Source: Prevotella sp.
GTDB taxonomy: Bacteria > Bacteroidota > Bacteroidia > Bacteroidales > Bacteroidaceae
Direction of reading: 5' to 3'
Length of the DNA: 19,524 nucleotides
NCBI GenBank assembly: GCA_017623335.1
Contig: JAGAPI010000074.1
Location: 1 to 19,524 of the forward strand
This document shows positions 5,800-14,295 of this stretch, one piece after another. How positions within the stretch are numbered: the first letter of the stretch is position 1; every line of letters begins with the position of its first letter. Both the position numbers and the translations under genes were made by a program. The notes beneath the pieces were generated by a model that saw nothing but the letters and a program-made list of their open reading frames with translations, was not told the origin of the DNA and searched no databases.

Positions 5800-7047
5800 A
5801 TGGAAACAGAAAAAATAAAATTGTTAGAAGCAGAACTCAAGGCAACAAGAGCAAAACTTCAGCAAGTGCAACAGGAGCTTGACGAGGTGAGGCTGAAGCT
5901 TGAGGAGAACAAAAAGGCTGCTGAATCGGCACAGCGTGCCAGTAAGATGAAGTCGCTGTTTCTTCCCAACATGAGTCATGAGATACGTACGCCGCTGAAC
6001 GCCGTTGAAGGCTTTTCACGCATCATGTCGGAAACCGACGATCAGGAAGAGCGCTATCAATATATGGAAATCATTGAAAGCAACAACGCCCGTCTGCTGA
6101 ACCTCATCAACGAGATACTCGACTTGTCGAGAATGGAGTCAGGCAAGGTGAAAATCAAAAAAGAGCTTGTCAATCTTGACGACATGTGCAAGAGCATATC
6201 GCAGATTTTCAAGTTCCGTTTCGGCGACCAGGTGAAAATGGACTGGCGCAAGGCGGAGACTCCCATCACGCTCTATACCGACGAGAACCGCCTGACACAG
6301 GTCTTCTCCAACCTCATCAGCAATGCCCTGAAGCACACTATGGAAGGAACAATCGCATTCGGCTACAAGCTGAACGAAAAAGACAACATCGTGGAATTTT
6401 TCGTTGAGGACACCGGTTCGGGCATTGCTCCCGAGGATATTGACAACATTTTCAACACATACATGTCGCGCGATGCCGAAGCACAGAAAGGGCACGGTCT
6501 GGGACTGGCGCTGTGCAAGGTCATCATAGAGAAACTGCACGGACAGATATGGGTGGAGTCAAAGTTGGGCGAAGGCTCAAGATTCACGTTCACACTGCCG
6601 TTTGAGGGAAAAATCGGCGGCGAGGGAGAGGGTCCCAACATGACTCTTATCCGCACGCTGCGCGTCACCGACAATCCCAAGGAGAAGAACATGAAAGTAA
6701 TCATGGTGGCAGAAGACGAGGACACCAACTATAAGCTGGTGGAAAGCGTGCTGGGAAAACGCTACAAGCTGATTCGCGCAAACGACGGCATCGAGGCAGT
6801 GACCATGCAGGAGGAATACAAGCCCAACCTCATTCTCATGGATATACGCATGCCCAACATGAACGGACTTGACGCCACACGCATCATAAAGGAGGTAAAC
6901 AGCAAGGTGCCGGTAATAGCACTCAGCGCATACGCCTTCGACTCCGACATCAAGGAGGCAAAGGAAGCTGGCTGCGACGACTTCATCGCAAAGCCGTTCA
7001 AGCTTGAGACTCTGATTGATACAGTTAGCAATTATCTATCAAAATAA
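5800..7047 (+). CDS. Soluble hybrid histidine kinase with receiver domain
   Basis: 415 residues with no membrane segment. Order: coiled coil (about 1-48), HisKA with H-box FLPNMSHEIRTPLNA (phospho-acceptor His60), HATPase with N-box NLISNALKHT (Asn175), G1 box VEDTGSGI (Asp204), G2 box GHGLGLAL (231-238), then a linker and a C-terminal receiver with AEDED (304-308), phospho-acceptor Asp348 in MDIRMPNMNG, and Lys398 in AKPF. Autophosphorylation on His60 with transfer to Asp348 is expected. No periplasmic or PAS sensor is evident, so the input is probably cytosolic, perhaps through the coiled coil. No response regulator with an output domain is adjacent; it may work in a phosphorelay. A -7 box sits upstream, and the next gene starts 7 nt after its stop. 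Confidence 0.93.
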   Translation: METEKIKLLEAELKATRAKLQQVQQELDEVRLKLEENKKAAESAQRASKMKSLFLPNMSHEIRTPLNAVEGFSRIMSETDDQEERYQYMEIIESNNARLLNLINEILDLSRMESGKVKIKKELVNLDDMCKSISQIFKFRFGDQVKMDWRKAETPITLYTDENRLTQVFSNLISNALKHTMEGTIAFGYKLNEKDNIVEFFVEDTGSGIAPEDIDNIFNTYMSRDAEAQKGHGLGLALCKVIIEKLHGQIWVESKLGEGSRFTFTLPFEGKIGGEGEGPNMTLIRTLRVTDNPKEKNMKVIMVAEDEDTNYKLVESVLGKRYKLIRANDGIEAVTMQEEYKPNLILMDIRMPNMNGLDATRIIKEVNSKVPVIALSAYAFDSDIKEAKEAGCDDFIAKPFKLETLIDTVSNYLSK

Positions 7048-7054
7048 AAACAGA

Positions 7055-8104
7055 ATGGGAAAATTAGCGGTCATAAGATACACCAATCTGATGTTGCTCG
7101 TATTTCAGATTGTGCTCACCATCTTCACGTTTATAGGACTCTGGGGCGGCACCGTTCCGCCGCTGGGCAATACGGCAAGTGCCATGCTTGTGTACGTATT
7201 GCCGCTGCTGATAGCCTTTAATGTCATTATGATTATTCTGTGGCTCATCATGCGCCGCTGGATTATCACGGCGATTCCCGCCGTCACAGTACTATCGTGC
7301 ATACCGTATATGCTCACCCTGGTGCAGCCGCGCACTCACACTGCCGATTCGCCTGACGCCATCAAGGTGGCAACATACAATGTGGCACTGTTCGGACGCG
7401 AGACCAACGGGTTCATCGCCCAGGACATTCTTGCGGAAATGAAGCGCAACAACGTCGACATCTGCTGCCTGCAGGAGTACTCAAACCAGAGCGGCGACAA
7501 GAAAAACTCCGACAGCTACAAGCAATACTTCCCATATATGGCAACGGGCAGAGGCGACATGGTGATTTACAGCAAATATCCCATCAAGGACAGCCGCACC
7601 ATCGATTTTGAAGAGACCAACAACAGCGCCATGTGGGCGATTGTCAACGTCAAGGGCAAGCAGGTGAAGGTATTCAACGTACACCTTGAAACCACCGGAT
7701 TCAACCGCACACTCCACGCTGCCGGGAAAATGGAAATGCAGGGACAGACGGTCGAGACCAATTCGCTGCTACATGCCATATACAACAACTACACCTTTGG
7801 CATGATTGTACGCAGCGGTCAGGCGCAGATTGTGGCACGCGAGGTAAGGGAAGCCAAGGAGCCGTGCATACTTTGCGGCGACTTCAACGACGTGCCTTAT
7901 TCATTCACCTACAACACTCTGCTGGGAAATATGACCGACGGCTTCAAGGAATGCGGAAGCGGATGGATGTACACCTACCGCGGCAAGAAGCCCGTGCGCA
8001 TCGACTATATATTCCACGACGAGGGCATGACGGGAGTGAACTACTACAAAGTACCGCTCACCTACTCCGACCACTACCCTGTGTTTATGAGCATCAAGCT
8101 GTAG
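7055..8104 (+). CDS. Membrane-anchored endonuclease/exonuclease/phosphatase-fold protein
   Basis: 349 residues from ATG 7055, preferred over an in-frame TTG at 7016 because that would overlap the kinase gene and add an unlikely N-terminus. Three hydrophobic spans (about 11-30, 43-65, 70-90) precede an EEP (DNase I-like) domain on the far side of the membrane or facing the cytosol. Catalytic motifs are complete: TYNV (Asn109), CLQE (Glu141), NVHL (His210), CGDFND (Asp276, Asn278), RIDYIF (Asp317) and SDHYPV (Asp339, His340). The fold covers nucleases, phosphodiesterases and lipid or inositol phosphatases, so the substrate is not determined. The membrane anchor makes a lipid or envelope substrate a fair guess only. 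The 7-nt gap suggests co-transcription with the kinase. Confidence 0.9.
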   Translation: MGKLAVIRYTNLMLLVFQIVLTIFTFIGLWGGTVPPLGNTASAMLVYVLPLLIAFNVIMIILWLIMRRWIITAIPAVTVLSCIPYMLTLVQPRTHTADSPDAIKVATYNVALFGRETNGFIAQDILAEMKRNNVDICCLQEYSNQSGDKKNSDSYKQYFPYMATGRGDMVIYSKYPIKDSRTIDFEETNNSAMWAIVNVKGKQVKVFNVHLETTGFNRTLHAAGKMEMQGQTVETNSLLHAIYNNYTFGMIVRSGQAQIVAREVREAKEPCILCGDFNDVPYSFTYNTLLGNMTDGFKECGSGWMYTYRGKKPVRIDYIFHDEGMTGVNYYKVPLTYSDHYPVFMSIKL

Positions 8105-8139
8105 AAACTCCTTTTTAAGCTGTAAAAAAATCTTTCTCT

Positions 8140-9417
8140 ATGCGGCATGGAATAAAGGCGATAAGCCCGCTGTTGGTCTTTATCTTGTTTTATCTCGCCA
8201 CAAGCATCGTTGTGGGCGATTTCTACAAGATACCCATAATCGTGGGCTTTCTCGTGTCGTGTGTCTATGGAATAATCATCAGCACCGGCCGCCCGCTGGC
8301 AAAGCGCATCGACACCTTCAGCCAGGGAGCCGGCTCACAGCAGATAATACAGATGATCTGGATTTTCGTGTTTGCCGGAGCCTTTGCCAGCAGTGCCAAG
8401 GCAATAGGCTGCATCGACGCCACAGTGAACCTCACGCTATATTTTCTGCCCGCCAACATGCTGCTGGCAGGACTGTTTATTGCAGCATGCTTTGTGTCGC
8501 TGAGCGTAGGCACAAGCGTCGGGACAATCGTCACACTTGTTCCCATTGCCGCGGGAGTGGCACAGCAGACCGGCTTTTCACAGGAAATGATAGTGGCTGT
8601 GGTTGTGGGCGGAGCATTCTTTGGCGACAACCTGTCGTTTATCAGCGACACCACTATCGTGGCTACATCGTCCCAGGGATGCCGCCTGAGCGACAAGTTC
8701 AAGGCAAATATCCTCATCGTACTTCCTGCCGCCATGGCAATTCTCTTGCTGTATATTATAATAGGTGCAGACAAGATGCCCCCAGTCATGCCGCACGAGA
8801 TAGAGCCAATAAAGGTACTGCCCTACCTCACCGTGCTTCTCGCCGCACTTTATGGCTTGAACGTCATGGTGGTGCTTGCCTTCGGAATAGCATTGACGGG
8901 TGCCATAGGAATAATAAACGGCGACTACGATATTTTCGGCTGGTTCAGCTCCATAAACACCGGAGTGACAAGCATGGGCGAACTCATTATCGTAACCATG
9001 CTTGCCGGCGGACTGCTGGCGCTCATCAAGGAGAACGGCGGCATAGACTTCATCATACACACACTCATAAAGGGCATAAAGTCAAAGCGCGGGGCTGAAT
9101 TTGCCATTGTGACTTTAGTTGGCATCGTGGACATTTGCACCGCGAACAACACTGTGGCAATACTCACAGTTGGCGGGCTTGTCAGACGGGTGTCGGAACG
9201 CTACGGCATCGACCCGCGACGGGCGGCATCACTGCTCGACACCGCATCATGCTGCGTGCAGGGCATTATCCCCTACGGCGCCCAAATCCTCATGGCGGCA
9301 GGATTGTCATCGGTAGCCCCAATGGGCATTCTTGCATATCTCTATTATCCCTATTGTCTGTTGGTAATGCTTGTGATTGCCATAATATTCAGGTTTCCGA
9401 GGAGATATTGCAGATGA
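8140..9417 (+). CDS. NhaC-family Na+/H+ antiporter
   Basis: 425 residues, almost entirely hydrophobic, with about eleven membrane spans. The family signature is clear: FVSLSVGTSVGTIVTLVPIA (about 118-137) and the conserved block GGAFFGDNLSFISDTTIVAT (157-176) with Asp163, Asn164 and Asp170. C-terminal inverted-repeat counterpart NNTVAILTVGGLVRRVSERY and the helix LLDTASCCVQGIIPYGAQIL also match. It should exchange cytoplasmic Na+ for H+ at the inner membrane; NhaC relatives also include malate/lactate and amino-acid exchangers, so the exact solute is open. ATG at 8140 comes 35 nt after the previous gene. Its TGA overlaps the start of the next gene in ATGA. Confidence 0.9.
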   Translation: MRHGIKAISPLLVFILFYLATSIVVGDFYKIPIIVGFLVSCVYGIIISTGRPLAKRIDTFSQGAGSQQIIQMIWIFVFAGAFASSAKAIGCIDATVNLTLYFLPANMLLAGLFIAACFVSLSVGTSVGTIVTLVPIAAGVAQQTGFSQEMIVAVVVGGAFFGDNLSFISDTTIVATSSQGCRLSDKFKANILIVLPAAMAILLLYIIIGADKMPPVMPHEIEPIKVLPYLTVLLAALYGLNVMVVLAFGIALTGAIGIINGDYDIFGWFSSINTGVTSMGELIIVTMLAGGLLALIKENGGIDFIIHTLIKGIKSKRGAEFAIVTLVGIVDICTANNTVAILTVGGLVRRVSERYGIDPRRAASLLDTASCCVQGIIPYGAQILMAAGLSSVAPMGILAYLYYPYCLLVMLVIAIIFRFPRRYCR

Positions 9418-10520
9418 ATGTTGTACAAAGAAACTTTCTGCACCTGCTCTCTGCCGGAACCTTCGGCACCGATGCGCCAGTGGAACCCATGTCGCCATTC
9501 AAGTGGCGACAGCTTTTCTGTTTGGCATCACTGCATGATGTGGCAACGCTGGTGTACGACGGCATATCAAGAATGGAAGGGCAATTCCATATACAGCTGC
9601 CGGCAGACCTGTTGGGACAATGGCAAAAAAACGTTGCCGACGTTGAGCGCGACAATAACAGAAAAAATGAAATCCTAACAGCCGTTTTCACGGCATTGGC
9701 AGACATAAGGACATGCCCCGTGCTCATCAACGGGCACAGCCTTGCACAGTATTACCCAATACCAGGGCATAGAACCGAAAGAGGCATTGACTATTACATT
9801 TCTGATGAGAAACAGGCGCAGCATGCTGCCGAATGGATGGACGAACACTCTGCCTCATACGACGACACTGACAGCAATGTGACAAGATACGTGTTTGACG
9901 GCATGGAGGTCAACCATTATTGGACAATGCGCCGCCTCACCAACCCCATGCTTAATCACAAGCTGCAGAACATCATTAACAAGGAGATGCGCTGCCGCGA
10001 CTCATTTTATATTACGGTCAACGGATTAAAGATGGAAAGCGTGCCTCCCACACTCAGCCTTCTGATGCTCATCACTGGAATAATACAGCACATGCTCAGC
10101 GACGGAATATCGCTGAAGCTGTTTGTTGACCTTGGAATGTTCCTGAGAAATATCGGCGACAAGGTGGACTATGTGCTGCTGCAGTCACAGCTTAGGAAAC
10201 TTGGAATGCAAACCATGGCAAACATCATCGGACGTATAATGATGGAGATTTTCCGGTTTGATGCCGACGAATTGCCGTTTATGACAATGACGGGCATTAA
10301 TGCCGACGGAAATTTTGTAAACGATGTTTTTGCCATGAACAACAAGAATGCCGACTGGTATTTTACACAAGGTGAACATATCTTTATCCGAACCACCAAC
10401 TCATCGGCAATGATGTGGCAGATACGCCACAGTGCCAAGCTCATGCGCTACTATCCCAGTGAGACATTCACCAATTTCTTTGTGTCATTCGCACGCTCTT
10501 TGTCGCACATCGAAGAGTAG
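9414..10520 (+). CDS. Nucleotidyltransferase-fold protein (NTP_transf_5-like), probably inactive
   Basis: 368 residues from ATG 9414, chosen because it gives a classical 4-nt ATGA overlap with the antiporter stop; the frame stays open further upstream but that lies inside the antiporter. The layout matches the Bacteroidota nucleotidyltransferase family (PF14907 type): a helical start, the region around 104-129, a VNHYW strand (166-170), and the helical end PPTLSLLMLITGIIQHML (211-228) followed by SDGISLKLFVDLG. In active relatives the core reads like LKGxxLAxxYPxPxxRxxGDIDLLV. Here it is LINGHSLAQYYPIPGHRTER followed by GIDYYI: the Lys is Asn106, the first Asp of DID is Gly124, and only Asp126 remains. 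This suggests a pseudoenzyme. Substrate unknown. Confidence 0.75.
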   Translation: MNVVQRNFLHLLSAGTFGTDAPVEPMSPFKWRQLFCLASLHDVATLVYDGISRMEGQFHIQLPADLLGQWQKNVADVERDNNRKNEILTAVFTALADIRTCPVLINGHSLAQYYPIPGHRTERGIDYYISDEKQAQHAAEWMDEHSASYDDTDSNVTRYVFDGMEVNHYWTMRRLTNPMLNHKLQNIINKEMRCRDSFYITVNGLKMESVPPTLSLLMLITGIIQHMLSDGISLKLFVDLGMFLRNIGDKVDYVLLQSQLRKLGMQTMANIIGRIMMEIFRFDADELPFMTMTGINADGNFVNDVFAMNNKNADWYFTQGEHIFIRTTNSSAMMWQIRHSAKLMRYYPSETFTNFFVSFARSLSHIEE

Positions 10521-10545
10521 TTTTTTCTAAATCTTTATTAAAAGA

Positions 10546-10577
10546 TTAGGCTATAAGAAATCTTTTGTGTAATTTTG
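10546..10577 (+). promoter_or_regulatory. Probable promoter of the PD40 protein gene
   Basis: TTAG (10546-10549), a 20-nt spacer and an exact TAATTTTG (10570-10577), with the ATG 25 nt further on. A small perfect stem aatcttt (10530-10536) / aaagatt (10541-10547) overlaps the -33 box and may be the weak 3' end of the upstream message. Confidence 0.6.
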
Positions 10578-10601
10578 CCATAAATATTTTAAGAAAATCA
10601 A

Positions 10602-11741
10602 ATGAAAAGATTATTTATAGCAACAATAGCGGCAGCTATATGCTGCAGCTCCATGGCACAGAAGCCAAGAAAGATGAAGAATGCTGCCAAGACACAGACA
10701 AAGGTTGAAGTAATCGAAGAAGACCCGCGGCTGGAGGAGATGCGTCAGTCAACCCAGAAGATAATGTTCATCGACAGCATCGTTGTGGACAAGAGCGACA
10801 TTTTAAATGCGCTCAACAAGACAAAGGATGCCGGTACGGTTGCCGACCTTGCCGCAGTATTCAAAAGCGGCGGTGCCGATGACTTCGTGTTTGTCAACGA
10901 AATGGGAAACAAATGCTATTACTCCAAGCAGGACGGAACTCAGAAAGAGCTGTTTTCCTGCGATTTCATCGGAAATAAATGGACAAATGCCCAAAAGGTT
11001 ACAGGACTTTGCGACGGGCCGGAACTTACAAACAAGAACTACCCGTTTATGATGAGCGACGGAATAACGCTCTATTTCGCCGCTGAAGGCGACGAGAGTA
11101 TCGGAGGATGGGATATATTTGTAACCCGATACGATTCCGATGACAACACCTATCTCAAGGCAGAGAACATCGGCATGCCGTTCAACTCACCGGCAAACGA
11201 CTATTTTTATATCGTTGACGACATCAACAACATTGGATGGTTTGCATCTGACCGCCGCCAGCCCGAGGGCAAGGTGTGTGTCTATACGTTCATTCCGTCG
11301 GAGACGCGACAGAACTACAACACCGACAACATGAGCGAGGAAACTTTGTTAAGCCTCTCGTCGCTCCACAGCATCAAGGACACATGGGGCAAGGGCAGCG
11401 AGCGGCAGGAGGCATTGCAGCGCCTGAACACTGCAACAGCACAAAAGGTGAGCAAAGACGATTTCCTATTTGTAATCAATGACAACACGGTGTACACCAA
11501 ACTGTCAGACTTCAGGCACAAGGAGAATGTGGAAATAATGAAGGAAATTACCGCTGCACGCGACAAACTTTCCAAGATGGAGGAAAATCTGGAAAAGTCA
11601 CGCGCTTTCTATATCAAGGCTTCCAATTCTGACAAGGAAATCATGAGCAGTGAAATCATGGATATGGAACAGCAGGTGGAAGAGTTGCAGATTTTTATAG
11701 CATCAAAGGAAAAGAAAATCCGCAATTCGGAAAACAAATAA
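10602..11741 (+). CDS. Secreted PD40 (WD40-like) beta-propeller protein
   Basis: 379 residues. The N-terminus MKRLFIATIAAAICCSSMAQ is a Sec signal peptide with likely cleavage near residue 20. The mature part holds PD40-type blades, best seen in YPFMMSDGITLYFAAEGDES followed by IGGWDIFVTRYD, and in NDYFYIVDDINNIGWFASDR. The last 75 residues are charged and helical, probably a coiled coil (MKEITAARDKLSKMEENLEK and onwards). In Bacteroidota, PD40 proteins often carry OmpA or TPR domains and take part in envelope assembly or type IX secretion; none of those partner domains is present here, so the role is unknown. It has its own promoter. Confidence 0.8.
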   Translation: MKRLFIATIAAAICCSSMAQKPRKMKNAAKTQTKVEVIEEDPRLEEMRQSTQKIMFIDSIVVDKSDILNALNKTKDAGTVADLAAVFKSGGADDFVFVNEMGNKCYYSKQDGTQKELFSCDFIGNKWTNAQKVTGLCDGPELTNKNYPFMMSDGITLYFAAEGDESIGGWDIFVTRYDSDDNTYLKAENIGMPFNSPANDYFYIVDDINNIGWFASDRRQPEGKVCVYTFIPSETRQNYNTDNMSEETLLSLSSLHSIKDTWGKGSERQEALQRLNTATAQKVSKDDFLFVINDNTVYTKLSDFRHKENVEIMKEITAARDKLSKMEENLEKSRAFYIKASNSDKEIMSSEIMDMEQQVEELQIFIASKEKKIRNSENK

Positions 11742-11817
11742 ACTTCAGGGTGGTTTCTACAATGTTAGAGCACACCTTTAATATAATTATAATAACAACC
11801 AATAACATAGACCGATT

Positions 11818-12690
11818 ATGAAAAGACGTTTCCCTGAATCTGAGCTGATAATCAACAGCGACGGCAGTGTGTTCCATCTTCATCTCAAACCGGAACAGCT
11901 TGCCGATAACGTAATACTCGTTGGCGATCCCGGAAGAGTAGAAACCGTGGCACGGCATTTCGACAGCCGTGAGTGTGAGTGTGCAAGCCGTGAGTTCCGC
12001 ACTGTTACCGGAACCTACAAGGGCAAGCGCATCACCGTGCAGAGCACAGGCATCGGATGCGACAACATCGACATTGTGATGAACGAGCTTGACGCGCTTG
12101 CCAATATTGACTTTGCCACACGTGAGGAGAAGGACGGACACCGCACCCTCACTCTTGTGCGCATCGGCACCTGCGGCGGACTGCAGCCCAACACTCCGAT
12201 TGGCACTTTTATAGCCTCGCAGAAAAGCATTGGATTTGACGGGCTTCTCAACTTCTATGCCGGACGCAATGATGTGTGCGACCTTGAGCTGGAGCGCGCC
12301 TTCACAGAGCACATGCACTGGAATCCGCAGCTGTGTGCACCGTATGTCATAGACAACAATGCCGAACTGCTCAACCGCATTGCACAGGACGACATGGTGA
12401 GGGGCATCACCATTGCCTGCGGCGGATTCTTCGGACCGCAGGGCCGCCAGCTGCGCATACCGCTTGCCGACCCTCATCAGAACGAAAAGATTGAAAGCTT
12501 TGAATACAACGGGCTTGTAATCACCAACTTTGAAATGGAGAGCAGCGCCCTTGCCGGACTGTCTGCACTGTTGGGTCACAAGGCTATGACCTGCTGCATG
12601 GTGGTGGCAAACCGCCGCGCCCAGGAGGCAAACGCCAACTACAAGAACGACATTGACAATCTGATAACCAAAGTTCTCGACAGAATATAA
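11818..12690 (+). CDS. Uridine-phosphorylase-like nucleoside phosphorylase
   Basis: 290 residues of the PNP/UDP superfamily: reversible phosphorolysis of a nucleoside to free base and ribose-1-phosphate in the cytosol, a salvage step. Motifs: VGDPGR (35-40, phosphate), STGIG (76-80), RIGTCGG (115-121, phosphate and ribose), CGGFFGPQGRQLR (201-213, base recognition through Gln208 and Arg210 as in uridine phosphorylase), and NFEMESSAL (237-245, ribose-binding Met240-Glu241). The Q-G-R and FEMESS patterns favour a pyrimidine (uridine) enzyme over purine types, but specificity needs an assay, so no symbol is given. mnmE starts 18 nt after its stop, suggesting one message. Confidence 0.9.
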   Translation: MKRRFPESELIINSDGSVFHLHLKPEQLADNVILVGDPGRVETVARHFDSRECECASREFRTVTGTYKGKRITVQSTGIGCDNIDIVMNELDALANIDFATREEKDGHRTLTLVRIGTCGGLQPNTPIGTFIASQKSIGFDGLLNFYAGRNDVCDLELERAFTEHMHWNPQLCAPYVIDNNAELLNRIAQDDMVRGITIACGGFFGPQGRQLRIPLADPHQNEKIESFEYNGLVITNFEMESSALAGLSALLGHKAMTCCMVVANRRAQEANANYKNDIDNLITKVLDRI

Positions 12691-12708
12691 CACAACCATA
12701 AAAATTTA

Positions 12709-14043
12709 ATGAGTACGATAGCAGCCATAGCCACAGCTTCGGGAGGAGCAATAGGAGTAATACGTGTGTCGGGCGACGATGCCATAGCCACGGTAAGCAG
12801 CATATTCAGCAAGGATTTGTCAGCAGTCAGTCCCAACACCGTTGTTTTCGGCGAGATACGCAATGACAGCGGCGAGGTGCTCGACGAGGTGCTTGTAAGC
12901 GTTTTCCGTGCGCCGCATTCCTATACTGGCGAAGACTCCGTGGAAATATCCTGCCACGGCAGCCGCTATATTCTCAATGGTGTGCTGGAGCTGCTCATCG
13001 GTCACGGGGCTGCACAGGCAGGACCGGGCGAGTTTACGATGCGGGCTTTTATGAACGGCAAGATGGATCTGTCGCGCGCCGAAGCCGTGGCAGACGTCAT
13101 TGCTGCCGAAAACCGCGCTGCCCACCGTGTGGCTATGAACCAGCTGAAGGGCGGCTTTGCATCGAAGCTGGCACTGCTGCGCGAACGGCTCCTGAAGATG
13201 ACCTCACTGCTTGAACTTGAACTCGATTTCTCCGACCACGAGGAACTTGAGTTTGCCGACCGCAGCGAACTGCGTGCGCTCGCTGCTGAAATAAGCCGCC
13301 ATATCGAAAACCTCATCCTTTCCTATCGCTCGGGGCAAGCCATCAAGACCGGTATCCCCGTGGCAATTGTAGGCAAGACCAACGTTGGCAAGAGCACTCT
13401 TCTCAATGTACTCTTGGGTGACGACCGCGCCATAGTGAGCGACATTCACGGCACCACACGCGACATCATTGAGGATACTGTGCTCATTCGCGATGTTTTG
13501 TTCCGTTTCACCGACACAGCCGGATTCCGCGACACCGCCGATGCTGTGGAGCAAATTGGCATAGAGCGTGCCCGACAGAAGATGATGCAGGCACAGATTG
13601 TGCTGTGGCTCATCGACGGGGAGCCGTCAGCCGGAGAGCTTTCGGCAATGCGCAGCGACTGCGCCGATAAGCACCTGATAATAGTGGCAAACAAAAGCGA
13701 CCTTTCCCCCACTCCGCCGCCATCTGCTGACATTGCCATTTCTGCAAAGAACGCCGTAAACATCAGTCTTCTTTACGATGCCCTCATTGCTGCTGCCGCC
13801 ATTCCTGAGATTGGCGTCTGCGACCTTATTGTCACCAACGCCCGCCATTATGAAGCCCTACGCCGCGCCGCCGATGCCATGTCGCGTGTCAACGATGCAT
13901 TTGCGTTCGGGCTCAGCGGCGACCTTATTGCTGAGGATCTTCGCGACTGCATACGTCATCTTGGCACCATTGTTGCCAAGGGCGAAATAACGGGGCAGGA
14001 AACACTCAATAATATTTTCAGCCATTTTTGCGTCGGAAAGTAG
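12709..14043 (+). CDS. mnmE: tRNA modification GTPase MnmE
   Basis: With MnmG it forms the cmnm5 modification on U34 of tRNAs that read NNA/NNG codons. The 444 residues are slightly fewer than in E. coli (454). Order: N-terminal tetrahydrofolate-binding domain (TIAAIATASGGAIGVIRVSG, then AGPGEFTMRAFMNGKMDLS), helical domain, and inserted G domain with G1 GKTNVGKS (222-229), G2 GTTRDI (248-253), G3 DTAGFR (269-274) and G4 NKSD (328-331). The catalytic Glu of the K+-activated switch II lies in AVEQIGIER. The C-terminus FCVGK (440-444) carries the conserved cysteine. The ATG gives a normal N-terminus. Confidence 0.98.
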   Translation: MSTIAAIATASGGAIGVIRVSGDDAIATVSSIFSKDLSAVSPNTVVFGEIRNDSGEVLDEVLVSVFRAPHSYTGEDSVEISCHGSRYILNGVLELLIGHGAAQAGPGEFTMRAFMNGKMDLSRAEAVADVIAAENRAAHRVAMNQLKGGFASKLALLRERLLKMTSLLELELDFSDHEELEFADRSELRALAAEISRHIENLILSYRSGQAIKTGIPVAIVGKTNVGKSTLLNVLLGDDRAIVSDIHGTTRDIIEDTVLIRDVLFRFTDTAGFRDTADAVEQIGIERARQKMMQAQIVLWLIDGEPSAGELSAMRSDCADKHLIIVANKSDLSPTPPPSADIAISAKNAVNISLLYDALIAAAAIPEIGVCDLIVTNARHYEALRRAADAMSRVNDAFAFGLSGDLIAEDLRDCIRHLGTIVAKGEITGQETLNNIFSHFCVGK

Positions 14044-14120
14044 AAGCTTTGCGTGGAAGGGCGCGGTTTTCCCGTTTTAAGTACACATAGTTACATATTT
14101 ACACTTTTCAGACACAAATT

Positions 14121-14246
14121 TACCACACTGAACGTGCGTTTCAGCGCGCTATTTTCCACGTTTAGAATTCTATTTCCTACGTTTAGAATTCTATATTCAA
14201 CGTTTAGGAAAATGTTTTCAGCAAAACGTTCCGCTGAAATGTGGTA
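14121..14246. repeat. Inverted repeat enclosing 21-22-bp tandem copies
   Basis: taccaca (14121-14127) and, 11 nt further on, tttcagcg (14139-14146) match in reverse complement the continuous stretch cgctgaaatgtggta (14232-14246). Between the arms, near-identical units starting with cgttt lie at 14137, 14159, 14180 and 14201 (steps of 22, 21 and 21); the copies at 14159 and 14180 share cgtttagaattctat. The element fills most of the 252-nt spacer between mnmE and the convergent anti-sigma-like gene. The short open frame across it (repeated STFRIL) is a product of the repeat. No clear terminator for either flanking gene was found here. Confidence 0.65.
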
Positions 14247-14295
14247 TTTTCAGGGTGTATGGTTACCCCCATATTTTTCAAAGAGGTGGATGAAA

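Noticed and set aside
9135..9413. Upstream extension of the nucleotidyltransferase-like frame
   Set aside because: It overlaps the conserved end of the antiporter gene; the ATGA junction at 9414 gives a normal start.
14024..14043. SGI1-like attachment site at the mnmE 3' end
   Set aside because: Only one copy of this sequence is visible and no integrase is in the window; kept only as a hypothesis in the island finding.
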